Below, in pieces: positions 24,068 to 32,677 of a DNA stretch of 48,170 bases; the first letter of the stretch is position 1, and every line of letters begins with the position of its first letter. The stretch lies in NCBI GenBank assembly GCA_965603515.1, contig CBFDDH010000019.1:1-48170 (forward strand), given 5' to 3'. Below the pieces are notes generated by a model. The model made no database searches. It saw nothing but the letters and a program-made list of their open reading frames with translations, and was not told where the DNA came from. This DNA is from JAUVZL01 sp965603515. GTDB lineage: Bacteria; Hydrothermota; Tepidihabitantia; SM23-42. A program made the translations under genes and the position numbers.

Positions 24068-24789
24068 TTCACTCCTTTTATAAGTCTCACCATCTCGTTC
24101 GTTGCTTGCCTGAAACCAACAAAAACCGCACGACCAACTATCGCAAATCCGATGGAAAAAGTACTGATTTCAGTAACTGATAACAACGCCTGAATATTAC
24201 GATAATCAAGCCCATGACCAGCATGTACTTTAAGACCTTCGCGTCTGGCTGCCTTGGCAACACGCGCGATTTGAATAATTTCATCCTTGAGATCTCTTTG
24301 TTTTAACTGTTTCGACCCAGAATACTTAGTCGTATTGATCTCTATATATTGCGCTCCTATACGTACTGCTTCCTTTACCTGCTCAGCATCCGGATCTATA
24401 AAAATACCCGGGACAATACCCTTTTCTTTAAGATCTGAAATATACAGTTTCAGATCTTCCTTAACTTTCAAGAGGTTCAACCCACCCTGGGTTGTCACTT
24501 CGCCAGGCGATTCAGGTACTAGGGTTATAAAATGGGGCTTAATGCGTGCCGCGATATTTGCCATGGATTGAGTTGCCGCCATCTCGAGGGTCAATTCAGT
24601 CTTGATAATCCGTATCAGCAATTCCAGATCACGTTCTTTGATATGTCTCCGGTCGCCCCGCAGATGGAGAGTTATACCATCAGCACCGCCCAGTTCGGCC
24701 TCTATGGCTGCATAGATTGGATCTGGGAAATCTTCCTTTCTTGCCTCTCGAAGCGTCGCAACATGATCAATATTTACGGAAAGTTCCAT
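24064..24789 (-). CDS. pdxJ: Pyridoxine 5'-phosphate synthase
   Basis: 241 residues. LSVNIDHVATLREAR (3-17), HLRGDRRHIKERDL, TLVPESPGEVTTQGGLNL, IEINTTKYSG and VHAGHGLDYRN are hallmark blocks. The enzyme condenses 1-deoxyxylulose 5-phosphate with 3-amino-1-hydroxyacetone phosphate to pyridoxine 5'-phosphate. pdxA, which makes the second substrate, is at 44785, so the DXP-dependent route is present. It is the first gene of the secDF operon. The ATG lies 5 nt after a perfect -10 box with no ribosome-binding site. Confidence 0.96.
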   Translation of the reverse strand: MELSVNIDHVATLREARKEDFPDPIYAAIEAELGGADGITLHLRGDRRHIKERDLELLIRIIKTELTLEMAATQSMANIAARIKPHFITLVPESPGEVTTQGGLNLLKVKEDLKLYISDLKEKGIVPGIFIDPDAEQVKEAVRIGAQYIEINTTKYSGSKQLKQRDLKDEIIQIARVAKAARREGLKVHAGHGLDYRNIQALLSVTEISTFSIGFAIVGRAVFVGFRQATNEMVRLIKGVK

Positions 24790-24794
24790 TGGCT

Positions 24795-24822
24795 ATTATA
24801 ATCAGATACATCTATGTGTCAA
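24795..24822 (-). promoter_or_regulatory. Promoter of pdxJ-secDF-pgpA, leaderless type
   Basis: Minus strand: perfect TTGACA (24817-24822), 16-bp spacer, perfect TATAAT (24795-24800), then 5 nt to ATG at 24789. Confidence 0.8.
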
Positions 24823-24843
24823 CATGGTTAATACACGTATCTC

Positions 24844-24925
24844 GTCCCGCAAAGCGGGATAAATCGGGACAAAAACCAAGCCCCAAGAACCAAGTTTTTC
24901 CCTTTTGGATTTTGGCTCTTGGAGC
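24844..24925. repeat. Dispersed repeat fragment (TCCCGC hairpin plus CCAAG words)
   Basis: TCCCGC-AAA-GCGGGA hairpin (about 24845-24859), then GATAAATCGGGACAA and several CCAAG/AACC words. The inverted counterpart occurs at 39536-39585 (CCTTGGTTCTTGTCCCG, ATTTATCATTTTGGATT). The rest of the 24823-25020 gap shows no gene. Confidence 0.5.
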
Positions 24926-25020
24926 TTGGAACTTCAGAGTGCAAGACGTAGGGTGTAGAGCGTATTGCGAAAGGCACCCAATAACTTAATTACTCAATTA
25001 CTAAGTTACTGTTTTATGCC

Positions 25021-26790
25021 TTAATGCATGATTACTAACGAGCGTGAAACCTTCTCAACCGGGGTATCGAGGATAACAAAATACGTACCATTCGCAAGAT
25101 CACCTGTATTGATCTCCAATGTATGAACACCAGCAACACGATAACCATGATCCAAAACTCGGATTAAACGACCCGCCGCATCAAAAAGACCAACACTCAC
25201 TTCACCCGCATGCACTATTGTATAATTCATCACTGAATTGCGCATTGACGGATTCGGATACAAACTCAAAGAGGTCGTTACTGGTACATTGTTATTATGT
25301 TCCTCAATACCTACGAGATCCTTGTGAAATACCCAACAACGCACTGGATTCTCAGTCAAGACACCCTCAGTCTGCGGCCAAGCACCGGCATCCTTATCCT
25401 CTACATAGGTTACAAAGATCGAATCATTCACAACCTTAGGACACGCGGTCATATAGTCCTCATCATCACATGCACCAGGACCAGCACCCGGTGAACGGGT
25501 ATTCGTTAGATTCGTGTAATCAGTCCAGGTCGCTCCATTATCATACGAAACCGCACCGTAAAACTCACCGTTGACAAAACCATCTGCTGCATAATCATTG
25601 TAATCATCATTACCACACCACAAACAATACAAATCATCATTTGCATCAACGATCAACTGCGGTTGATCTGCGGGTAAACGCCAACCACCGTAGTCACCAC
25701 CACCAGTAGCCGCTATCCACCAACCACCAGGGTCTGAGTAGTAGGTACTCGGACTATTAACTATCGTAATATTACCAGAGACTTCATCCCAGTGATAGAT
25801 CTTGGAACTTATATAGTAATTATCAGTAACCTTTCTGCCTGTCCACACAAGATGCAGGTTATCATTATTATCAAATATCGCATTGACATTATTATAAGCA
25901 CGTACTGTATCAGACGGCTGATAACTAGTAAGATTGACCGGAGAGCCCCAGGTTACACCATTGTCAGTGGATAGTAGATACCAAATATCATTGTCCAATT
26001 GGCCACTCGCAACACTATCGGTAATAAACTTGGTCCAGCACAATACTGCTTTACCTGAACCTGGATTACGCGAAGTACGGATAAACTCCGATATCGTAGC
26101 GCACGAATCAACACTGAAAACCCCGGACCACGTAGCGCCCGTGTCAGCCGAGACATCGAGATATATCATATTGCTCCCAGGTACTGGATAGCCGTGTGAT
26201 GCAAGAATCAAATTTCTGTTCGATGTTACTCCAACATAAGGCCAGAGGTGATCAGCATCCTCGGGTGATGTTGGATTGTTTGGCCAAGCACCCCATCCCT
26301 GACCACCATCCAAATCAACATAGGAATAGTAACCAGCACCAGGGTTAAAGTGATAGGCTACTGCCGTTACCTGGTCATCAGGGGTTGTCTCCTGGCTTAT
26401 ATCGAGTTGAACATAACCTGACCAGGAATTCGATGCCTGTGTCTCACCGTAGTATGAGCCATCCGTGTAGAGAAAGTTCCACGCGCAGTAACGACTGGTC
26501 TGGCTTGCATCCATTTTCATCCAGTCGATATGAGCTTGACCATTATCATCAACCAGAATTCTTTGACCGTAACCTCCATTAGCCTGATAATCGTACCACG
26601 TAGTCCCAATCTGATCACCAGGACCACGGCTGCCAAGATAGGAAATACCGGTTCTGGTATTCACCTGCTCGTCGCCAATGATACCAATACATGGATCAGG
26701 GTTGGCTATTTGCACGCTAGTTGCAAAACAGATTCCAGCAACTAAAGCGACCATTACAATGGCTTTACACATATGTCTTTGTTGTATCAT
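25021..26790 (-). CDS. Large secreted beta-propeller-like protein with C-terminal sorting domain
   Basis: 589 residues. Signal peptide MCKAIVMVALVAGICFATS after a short leader (MIQQRH). The body has repeated aspartate-rich BNR/sialidase-like strands (SADTGATWSG, STDNGVTWGSP, SYDNGATWTDY), the Asp-box pattern SxDxGxTW seen in sialidase-type propellers. The last 85 residues (VTTSLSLYPNPSMRNSV, VSVGLFDAAGRLIRVL, GVHTLEINTGDLANGTYFVI) are a type A sorting domain. No catalytic sialidase residues are claimed. GGAGGAGG precedes the ATG, and the leader mRNA can form a hairpin. It is probably surface-exposed or released; substrate unknown. Confidence 0.8.
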   Translation of the reverse strand: MIQQRHMCKAIVMVALVAGICFATSVQIANPDPCIGIIGDEQVNTRTGISYLGSRGPGDQIGTTWYDYQANGGYGQRILVDDNGQAHIDWMKMDASQTSRYCAWNFLYTDGSYYGETQASNSWSGYVQLDISQETTPDDQVTAVAYHFNPGAGYYSYVDLDGGQGWGAWPNNPTSPEDADHLWPYVGVTSNRNLILASHGYPVPGSNMIYLDVSADTGATWSGVFSVDSCATISEFIRTSRNPGSGKAVLCWTKFITDSVASGQLDNDIWYLLSTDNGVTWGSPVNLTSYQPSDTVRAYNNVNAIFDNNDNLHLVWTGRKVTDNYYISSKIYHWDEVSGNITIVNSPSTYYSDPGGWWIAATGGGDYGGWRLPADQPQLIVDANDDLYCLWCGNDDYNDYAADGFVNGEFYGAVSYDNGATWTDYTNLTNTRSPGAGPGACDDEDYMTACPKVVNDSIFVTYVEDKDAGAWPQTEGVLTENPVRCWVFHKDLVGIEEHNNNVPVTTSLSLYPNPSMRNSVMNYTIVHAGEVSVGLFDAAGRLIRVLDHGYRVAGVHTLEINTGDLANGTYFVILDTPVEKVSRSLVIMH

Positions 26791-26810
26791 ATAACCTCCT
26801 CCTTTAAGTT

Positions 26811-26853
26811 CTGATGTAAGTTCTCAAAGTTCCATTGGAGCACCTTACATCTG
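26811..26853 (-). promoter_or_regulatory. Hairpin in the 5' leader of the secreted protein gene
   Basis: GATGTAAG (26813-26820) and CTTACATC (26844-26851) form an 8-bp stem with a 23-nt loop. It lies between the promoter and the ribosome-binding site of the 25021-26790 gene and could affect translation or mRNA stability. Confidence 0.4.
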
Positions 26854-26857
26854 AAAA

Positions 26858-26885
26858 ATTATAGCGAAAAACCCCCCGTCGTCAA
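26858..26885 (-). promoter_or_regulatory. Promoter of the large secreted protein gene
   Basis: Minus strand: TTGACG (26880-26885), 16-bp spacer, TATAAT (26858-26863). A leader of about 60 nt follows, with hairpin and Shine-Dalgarno site. Confidence 0.7.
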
Positions 26886-26963
26886 GACCCATCTGAGATT
26901 TAACCCCGGTATACGTGGAATATTCCTCTTAAATATGTGTAGTCTATCATAGAGGAGGCAAAA

Positions 26964-27980
26964 ATGAACAAACTCTTGCTTATTTTCCTTGCAATAGCAT
27001 TATGCCTTTATTCACAAGGCAAAGAAGAAGTTGTTGAGAAATATCTAACTAAAGTAAAAGTCGGTAATGCGGTTGAATACAAAAACCTGAAGATCTTCCC
27101 GATAATCAGCACCAAGGTCTTGAGTACCCAGAACTACGTAACTCTGGATCAAGCATCAAACAAAGGATGGTTAAAGATAAAAGAAATCGGTTCGGGTCAG
27201 GTTAATGCGGTCGAGATAAAGAACACTGGTAACCAACCGGTTTTTGCCATGACTGGCGAAATGATAACCGGCGCTAAGCAGGATCGCATGCTCAACCAAG
27301 ACGTCTTGCTACCCCCGAAAAGCGGTTGGGTCAGGGTCCCTGTATACTGCGTGGAACACGGTCGATGGGTATCAGTCTCGTCTGAATTCAAATCTGGAGA
27401 ACTGCTCGTACCCAATGCAGTACGATCAAAGGCAAAAATACATGAGAGTCAAGCAGAAGTATGGGATGAAATCACGGCCAGTCAGGACATGCTCGGCATT
27501 GCTTCAGGTACTGGTGCAGTCCGGGCAAACTATGAGAATAAGGCTATTGAAAAAAAGGTCAGTGAATATGTCGAAAAATTCGGGAAAATGCCAAACCTCT
27601 CAAATTCAACAATCGGCGTTGTAGTAACGACCGGCAATAGAATAATCTGTTTCGACCTGTTCGCAAATAATAGCCTGCTAAAAAAACTCTGGAAAAAACT
27701 GATAAAATCATATGCCATGGATGCAATTGCTGGAGCAACTGGTTCGATTGACAGATCCGATGTCGAAAATTTCCTTGAAGCATTTGACCAGGCAAATTAT
27801 ATCTCCACCGGTACACCTGGACTCGGGCAATTAATGAAAATCGAATCGGATTTTGGCAAAGGTTCTGTTCTTTTGTACAAATCCGCGGTTGTCCATATGG
27901 ATTTTTTCCCTACTGATGGTATCACTGATGACCACGGTCTAAGGCTAGATATTCGTCGTGATCAAAGATTAGAAGACTAA
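26964..27980 (+). CDS. Exported ARPP-1-like domain protein
   Basis: 338 residues with a signal peptide (MNKLLLIFLAIALCLYSQG). The mature part (LKIFPIISTKVLSTQNYVTL, AVEIKNTGNQPVFAMTGEMI followed by TGAKQDRMLNQDVLLPPKSG, VPVYCVEHGRW) resembles the ARPP-1 family, a domain of unknown biochemical role found beside rhodanese- and phosphatase-type genes. The VPVYCVEHGRW and GxKQDRM blocks look like an active or binding site because of their conservation in this family, but that is inference. A strong AGAGGAGG site precedes the ATG. It stands alone, divergent from the large secreted protein. I see no strong promoter. Confidence 0.65.
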   Translation: MNKLLLIFLAIALCLYSQGKEEVVEKYLTKVKVGNAVEYKNLKIFPIISTKVLSTQNYVTLDQASNKGWLKIKEIGSGQVNAVEIKNTGNQPVFAMTGEMITGAKQDRMLNQDVLLPPKSGWVRVPVYCVEHGRWVSVSSEFKSGELLVPNAVRSKAKIHESQAEVWDEITASQDMLGIASGTGAVRANYENKAIEKKVSEYVEKFGKMPNLSNSTIGVVVTTGNRIICFDLFANNSLLKKLWKKLIKSYAMDAIAGATGSIDRSDVENFLEAFDQANYISTGTPGLGQLMKIESDFGKGSVLLYKSAVVHMDFFPTDGITDDHGLRLDIRRDQRLED

Positions 27981-27993
27981 AGAGATAGATGTA

Positions 27994-28021
27994 TTGACAA
28001 TATGATTTCAGTAGATATAAT
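27994..28021 (+). promoter_or_regulatory. Promoter of the initiator tRNA
   Basis: TTGACA (27994-27999), 16-bp spacer, TATAAT (28016-28021), ten nt before the first tRNA base. Confidence 0.85.
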
Positions 28022-28031
28022 AGATTACGAT

Positions 28032-28103
28032 CGCGGGGTGGAGCAGTGGTAGCTCATTGGGCTCATAACCCAAAGGTCGCTGGTTCGAATCCAGCCCCCG
28101 CTA
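28032..28103 (+). tRNA. tRNA-fMet (anticodon CAU), initiator
   Basis: A 72-nt cloverleaf: acceptor CGCGGGG/CCCCGCT, D arm GAGCAGTGGTAGCTC, anticodon arm TTGGG-CTCATAA-CCCAA, T arm GCTGG-TTCGAAT-CCAGC, discriminator A. Anticodon CAU, the three GC pairs next to the anticodon loop and the unpaired position 1-72 (C1 against U72) mark it as the initiator. The D loop is two bases shorter than in E. coli, and CCA is not encoded. It has its own promoter and a downstream hairpin. Confidence 0.95.
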
Positions 28104-28104
28104 T

Positions 28105-28134
28105 TTGGGCGGAAAGCTAAAACTTTCCGCCCAA
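28105..28134 (+). terminator. Hairpin after the initiator tRNA
   Basis: A perfect 12-bp stem TTGGGCGGAAAG / CTTTCCGCCCAA with a 6-nt loop starts 2 bases after the tRNA. Only three T follow, so it is a weak intrinsic terminator or a 3'-processing hairpin. A second small hairpin, CCCTGAA-TCAAG-TTCAGGG, lies at 28143-28161 and may also serve the converging rsmE operon. Confidence 0.65.
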
Positions 28135-28216
28135 GTTTCAACCCTGAATCAAGTTCAGGGCAAACACCAAATCACAAACCAATTCCAGCATCCAAACCCA
28201 AACCTAGCAACCATGG

Positions 28217-28927
28217 CTATATTACCCCATACGTAGCGAGTATCTTGGAAATCCCCACGATCGCTGCTGTTTCGCTGCGTAAGCGGTTTTGACCGAGCGA
28301 TAATAACTGCGCACCATTACCTTTAAATTCCTCAAGCTCGGCATCATCAAACCCCCCTTCTGGACCTACTATGTAAAGCACTGAACCAGCTCCCCGGGGT
28401 ACTTCCAGGGAACCTTGACGATCAGCTACAAGAACGAGATCGAATTCAGGAAATGCTCCTAGCAAAACATCGACATTCTCATTAATGATCATATCGGGCA
28501 GGTAGTATTGTTGGGATTGAAGCATTGCGCTCACCGCGATTCTCTGAAGACGTCCTGCTTTTTGCCCGGTTATTTGATGAATTACAGAATATTTGGAGAT
28601 AAAGAACCGGAATTTTGAAACACTGAGCTCTGTACCTTTCTCAATTATGATATCATTACGCGAACTTTTCAAAGGGACAAATGCCAATTCAAGATTGACC
28701 ATACTTGATCGTTTCACGTGCTCTCTCTCAAGGATATGGGCGGTTAATTTGATCTTCCCTAGCTCTATGATCTTGGTTTGGTAGCAGTTTCCAGAACCAT
28801 CAGTAATCCACACGATATCGTCTTGTTTCATCCTTAAGACATTTTTTACATGATGAAGCTCCTCGTTATCAATGGTTATCGTGTCGCCTTTGATCTTGTG
28901 GGACGAAGCATAAAACAGATTGTGCAT
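28217..28927 (-). CDS. rsmE: 16S rRNA m3U1498 methyltransferase
   Basis: 236 residues of the SPOUT family. The N-terminal PUA-like part (EELHHVKNVLRMKQDDIVWI followed by TDGSGN) precedes the knotted SAM-binding domain with VGPEGGFDDAELEEF and SLGQNRLRSETAAIVGISKI, both diagnostic. The segment around RFFISKYSVI replaces the usual SERS motif with weaker similarity. GGAG precedes the ATG. It ends the grpE-dnaK-dnaJ-rsmE run; dnaJ-rsmE adjacency is common in bacteria. Confidence 0.93.
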   Translation of the reverse strand: MHNLFYASSHKIKGDTITIDNEELHHVKNVLRMKQDDIVWITDGSGNCYQTKIIELGKIKLTAHILEREHVKRSSMVNLELAFVPLKSSRNDIIIEKGTELSVSKFRFFISKYSVIHQITGQKAGRLQRIAVSAMLQSQQYYLPDMIINENVDVLLGAFPEFDLVLVADRQGSLEVPRGAGSVLYIVGPEGGFDDAELEEFKGNGAQLLSLGQNRLRSETAAIVGISKILATYGVI

Positions 28928-28968
28928 CTTAATTCTCCGTAATTGGAGTGTATTAATAAAAGGTTTTT

Positions 28969-30075
28969 CTAAATTCTCTTTTTGATCGGGACTGACGGAC
29001 CCTCAAATTCCTTGAGTTCCTCGATTATTTTCTTCACCTGCTTGCTCTTTGTTTTTAAGGGCATGAGGTTCAGTTCTACATATAGATCACCCCGACCACC
29101 GCCAGGACGTGGCATGCCTTTACCGCGTGCCCGTACGATCTCCGGTGCACCACTACCCTTTCGTATCTTGACAGTTTCTTTCTTACCATTTAAACCTGGG
29201 ACATCCACTGCACCACCATTGATCAATGTCGAATATGGAACATTGACCTTGATGTACAGATCGTATTTTCTTCGCTCATAATATTCGTGAGGTTTTTCCT
29301 CAAACTCAACAATGATACTACCTTTACCACCATTAGCATAATGCCCCTCACCCTTTAAAACAATATACTGTCCATGGGCTACACCCTGTGGTATTTGTAT
29401 TTCAATGGATCTTGTCTTTTTTATTCTTCCGGCACCGTGACATTTGACACAAGGGGTTTTTACAACCTGCCCTTTTCCTCGGCATTTTGGACAGGTTGAA
29501 ACACTCGTGAACATTCCAAAAATGCTGCGTGTTTGTGTCTGGACCTGACCACGTCCGGCGCATTGTAAACAGGGCATTAGATCGTGACCACCCAATCCAC
29601 CACATGCTAAGCAGGCTTCATAGCGATCAATCCTGAACTTCTTCTTAGCCCTTGTGACAACGTCTTCCAATTTAACTCTTAATATGACATGGAGATCACC
29701 ACCACGTCTTGCCTGTTGTCTTGTGGATTGCCTCGACATTCCGAATAAGTCTTCAAAAACAGAACCGCCAAACAGATTCCCCAAAATATCCTGGAGATCA
29801 TCACGATGCGAAAACTGATCCCACGAAAAACCGCCACCGCGAAATGCCTGTGATACACCAGCATGCCCATACTGATCATAGAGTTGCTTTTTCTTAGGAT
29901 CCATGAGAACTTCATAGGCTTCAGAAATTTCCTTGAATCTTTCTCCAGTTTCTTTCTTGTCTCCAGGGTTCATATCAGGATGGTGTTTCTTTGCCAATTG
30001 TCGATAGGCACTTTTTATTTGATCAGGGCTTGCATCCTTTGAAACACCGAGTATTTCGTAATAATCCTTTTTCAT
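28969..30075 (-). CDS. dnaJ: Chaperone DnaJ (Hsp40)
   Basis: 368 residues with all DnaJ parts: J domain (YYEILGVSKDASPDQIKSAY, HPD motif in KKHHPDMNPGD), Gly/Phe-rich linker (GGGFSWDQF), zinc-finger region with four CxxCxGxG-type repeats (CLACGGLG, CLQCAGRG, CPKCRGKG, CVKCHGAG), and the C-terminal substrate-binding domains. It stimulates DnaK ATPase and delivers unfolded proteins. It starts 39 bp after dnaK. Confidence 0.97.
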   Translation of the reverse strand: MKKDYYEILGVSKDASPDQIKSAYRQLAKKHHPDMNPGDKKETGERFKEISEAYEVLMDPKKKQLYDQYGHAGVSQAFRGGGFSWDQFSHRDDLQDILGNLFGGSVFEDLFGMSRQSTRQQARRGGDLHVILRVKLEDVVTRAKKKFRIDRYEACLACGGLGGHDLMPCLQCAGRGQVQTQTRSIFGMFTSVSTCPKCRGKGQVVKTPCVKCHGAGRIKKTRSIEIQIPQGVAHGQYIVLKGEGHYANGGKGSIIVEFEEKPHEYYERRKYDLYIKVNVPYSTLINGGAVDVPGLNGKKETVKIRKGSGAPEIVRARGKGMPRPGGGRGDLYVELNLMPLKTKSKQVKKIIEELKEFEGPSVPIKKRI

Positions 30076-30114
30076 ATTAAATCAAGCATCCTAACCCTCA
30101 TTTGCTCTGTGTAT

Positions 30115-32079
30115 CTATTCTTCCTTCTCCTCTTCCTTCTCCTTTTCCTTCTCCTCTTCTTCATCGACTATTCTGTACTCAGGTCCACTTGCCCCTTCTT
30201 CTTGGTCCTGGGGCTCTTGTTTAGGCGGTTCTGGTGGTGCTTCAGGAGCTGCCTCTGGAGTTTCGGTCTGTGCTTGTGCAGCATCTCTATACACTGCTTC
30301 AGACAATTTATAAACTGACTGTTGTAAATCATCTATGGCTTGTTGCATACCAGCCGCATCCGTTGTGTTCTTCTTCTCTTTCAACGTATCGAGTTTCTTG
30401 TTGATCTCACTGCGGTCCTCAAACGATATCTTTTCACCATAATCCTTGAGCGTTTTCTCGACTGAATAAATAGCTGCATCCGCCTTGTTTCTAATATCAA
30501 TCAGTTCCTTTTGTTTCTTGTCCTCTGTAGCGTGTTCTTCGGCTTCGCCAACCATACGATCCACTTCATTTGTTGACAATCCGCTAGAAGCAGTGATCCT
30601 AATCTTCTGCTCCTTCCCAGTGCCCATATCCTTTGCCGATACGTGTAGGATGCCATCAACATCGATATCAAAAGTGACTTCAATCTGCGGTATGCCACGA
30701 GGGGCTGGAGGTATTCCATATAGATCAAACTTGCCGAGCGTTCTATTCTGCCCAGCCATAGGTCTCTCACCTTGGAGAATATGAACCGTAACCGCAGTCT
30801 GGTTATCCTCAGCAGTTGTGAATATCTGTGATTTTTTCGTTGGAATGGTCGTATTACGTGGAATGATCGACGTCATGACTGAACCGAGCGTCTCAAGTCC
30901 AAGGGTCAACGGTGTAACATCAAGAAGCAGGATGTCCTTTTTTTCACCACTCAGCACTGCCCCCTGGATTGCCGCACCGACTGCCACAACTTCGTCAGGG
31001 TTGATGCCTTTATGAGGGTCTTTACCAAAAACTTCTTTAACCAATTGCTGAACCTTGGGCATCCTTGTTTGACCGCCGACGAGTACGATCTCATCTATAT
31101 CCTGTGGACTGAGTTTGGCGTCCATAAGTGCTTGTTTACACGGGGGGACTGAACTCTGCACTAAATCCTCGACCAGAGCTTCAAATTTCGCCCGGGTCAT
31201 CTTCATCTCAAGATGCAATGGTGTCTTATCTTTATCTGAACCGATAAATGGCAAGCTGATTGTTGTTTCCATAACTGTCGAAAGTTCACATTTTGCCTTT
31301 TCAGCTGCCTCCTTTAACCTCTGCAATGCAGTAAGGTCCTTGCGCAAATCAATATCGTGTTCCTTCAGGAATTCCTCGGCAAGGAAATTCATTACACGTT
31401 CATCCAGATCATCACCACCCAAATGTGTATCACCATTTGTAGACTTAACCTCAAAAACTCCATCGCCGATTTCAAGTATTGAAATATCAAAAGTCCCTCC
31501 ACCAAAATCATAGACCGCGATTATTTCATTCTTCTTTTTCTCGAGTCCATAGGCAAGTGAAGATGCGGTAGGCTCATTGATAATACGTAACACATCAAGA
31601 CCAGCAATCCTACCTGCATCTTTGGTCGCTTGACGTTGCGAATCATTGAAATATGCCGGTACTGTAATAACCGCCTTGGAGACCTTCTCGCCAAGATAAG
31701 CTTCGGCTGACTGCTTAAGATATTGCAGCATCATTGCAGATATCTCCGGCGGTGAATATTTTTTGCCACCAGCCTCAACCCAAGCATCACCATTTTCATT
31801 ATCTATAACTTTAAAGGGAAAACGCGCGGTCTCTTTCTCTATTTCGCTAAATCTTCTGCCCATAAAGCGTTTTATTGAACTAACTGTATTTTGGGGATTG
31901 GTTATCGCCTGCCTTTTGGCAAGCGGACCGACCAACCTTTCACCCGTCTTTGTAAAAGCAACCACTGAAGGTGTTGTTCTACCACCCTCTGGATTGGGAA
32001 TGACGATTGGCTGACCACCTTCCATCACGGCAACACACGAATTTGTGGTTCCTAAATCAATCCCTATTATCTTCGCCAT
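30115..32079 (-). CDS. dnaK: Chaperone DnaK (Hsp70)
   Basis: 654 residues. KIIGIDLGTTNSCVAVMEGG, VYDFGGGTFDISILEI, GGDDLDERV and VLVGGQTRMPKVQ are the ATPase-domain hallmarks, and LLLDVTPLTLGLETLG is the linker to the substrate-binding domain. The C-terminus is long and strongly acidic (QEPQDQEEGASG then EEEKEKEKEEEKEE). GGAGG lies before the ATG, within the grpE 3' end (23-bp overlap). No CIRCE operator or hrcA gene is seen near the operon. Confidence 0.98.
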   Translation of the reverse strand: MAKIIGIDLGTTNSCVAVMEGGQPIVIPNPEGGRTTPSVVAFTKTGERLVGPLAKRQAITNPQNTVSSIKRFMGRRFSEIEKETARFPFKVIDNENGDAWVEAGGKKYSPPEISAMMLQYLKQSAEAYLGEKVSKAVITVPAYFNDSQRQATKDAGRIAGLDVLRIINEPTASSLAYGLEKKKNEIIAVYDFGGGTFDISILEIGDGVFEVKSTNGDTHLGGDDLDERVMNFLAEEFLKEHDIDLRKDLTALQRLKEAAEKAKCELSTVMETTISLPFIGSDKDKTPLHLEMKMTRAKFEALVEDLVQSSVPPCKQALMDAKLSPQDIDEIVLVGGQTRMPKVQQLVKEVFGKDPHKGINPDEVVAVGAAIQGAVLSGEKKDILLLDVTPLTLGLETLGSVMTSIIPRNTTIPTKKSQIFTTAEDNQTAVTVHILQGERPMAGQNRTLGKFDLYGIPPAPRGIPQIEVTFDIDVDGILHVSAKDMGTGKEQKIRITASSGLSTNEVDRMVGEAEEHATEDKKQKELIDIRNKADAAIYSVEKTLKDYGEKISFEDRSEINKKLDTLKEKKNTTDAAGMQQAIDDLQQSVYKLSEAVYRDAAQAQTETPEAAPEAPPEPPKQEPQDQEEGASGPEYRIVDEEEEKEKEKEEEKEE

Positions 32080-32581
32080 TTTCTTGACCTCCTTCTTTCT
32101 GTTTGGAAACGAGAACCTTAGCCGGTTTCACTATGCGATCATTAACGAGATAACCTTTGCTAATTTCCTCAACAACGATATCTTCACTTTGAATACCATC
32201 TGCTACTACGGTTCCCACGGCTTCATGCCGACTGGGATCAAAAACTTCACCGAGTCCAGAAAATTCCACCAGACCAAGTGATTTAAGAGCATCCTTTAAC
32301 TGTCGATGGATTATCTCAACACCTTTGTGAAATTTTTCAAAATTCTCGTTAAGTTCAGCACCGCTCAAGGCTCGGTTAAAACTATCCAGAACTGGTATGA
32401 CTTGATTACAAAATTCAGTCTTTGTCAACAATCGATGATTTTGCATTTCTTTACGCATTAATTTACGACTGTTCTCTAACTCCGCAAGTGCCCTTAAGTA
32501 CTTATCATTTAGTTCTTGAATCAGTTCGTCTTTCTCTTTAATCTCCTCTTTTAACTTCGTCACCGGTCCCTTTTTTTTCAT
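32057..32581 (-). CDS. grpE: Nucleotide exchange factor GrpE
   Basis: 174 residues. A long N-terminal coiled coil (LKEEIKEKDELIQELNDKYL, RALAELENSRKLMRKEM) is followed by the beta domain that opens DnaK (FDPSRHEAVGTV, GYLVNDRIVKPAKVLVSK). AGGAGAAAAGGA precedes the ATG. It starts the grpE-dnaK-dnaJ-rsmE set. Upstream genes are on the same strand after a 96-bp gap, in which I see no convincing promoter or operator. Confidence 0.95.
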   Translation of the reverse strand: MKKKGPVTKLKEEIKEKDELIQELNDKYLRALAELENSRKLMRKEMQNHRLLTKTEFCNQVIPVLDSFNRALSGAELNENFEKFHKGVEIIHRQLKDALKSLGLVEFSGLGEVFDPSRHEAVGTVVADGIQSEDIVVEEISKGYLVNDRIVKPAKVLVSKQKEGGQENGEDNRD

Positions 32582-32677
32582 TCCTTTTCTCCTAAATAAA
32601 ACATGAATCTATTCGAGATTTAGACATCATTATATGAATCAAAGTTTATCCTCCCCATCAGCCTATTAGTAAGAGTC

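Noticed and set aside
25119..26745. Several open frames on the plus strand over the large secreted protein
   Set aside because: They are antisense shadows with no family features or ribosome-binding sites; the minus-strand gene is well supported.
32582..32677. CIRCE or HrcA-type heat-shock operator before grpE
   Set aside because: No TTAGCACTC-N9-GAGTGCTAA or close variant is present.
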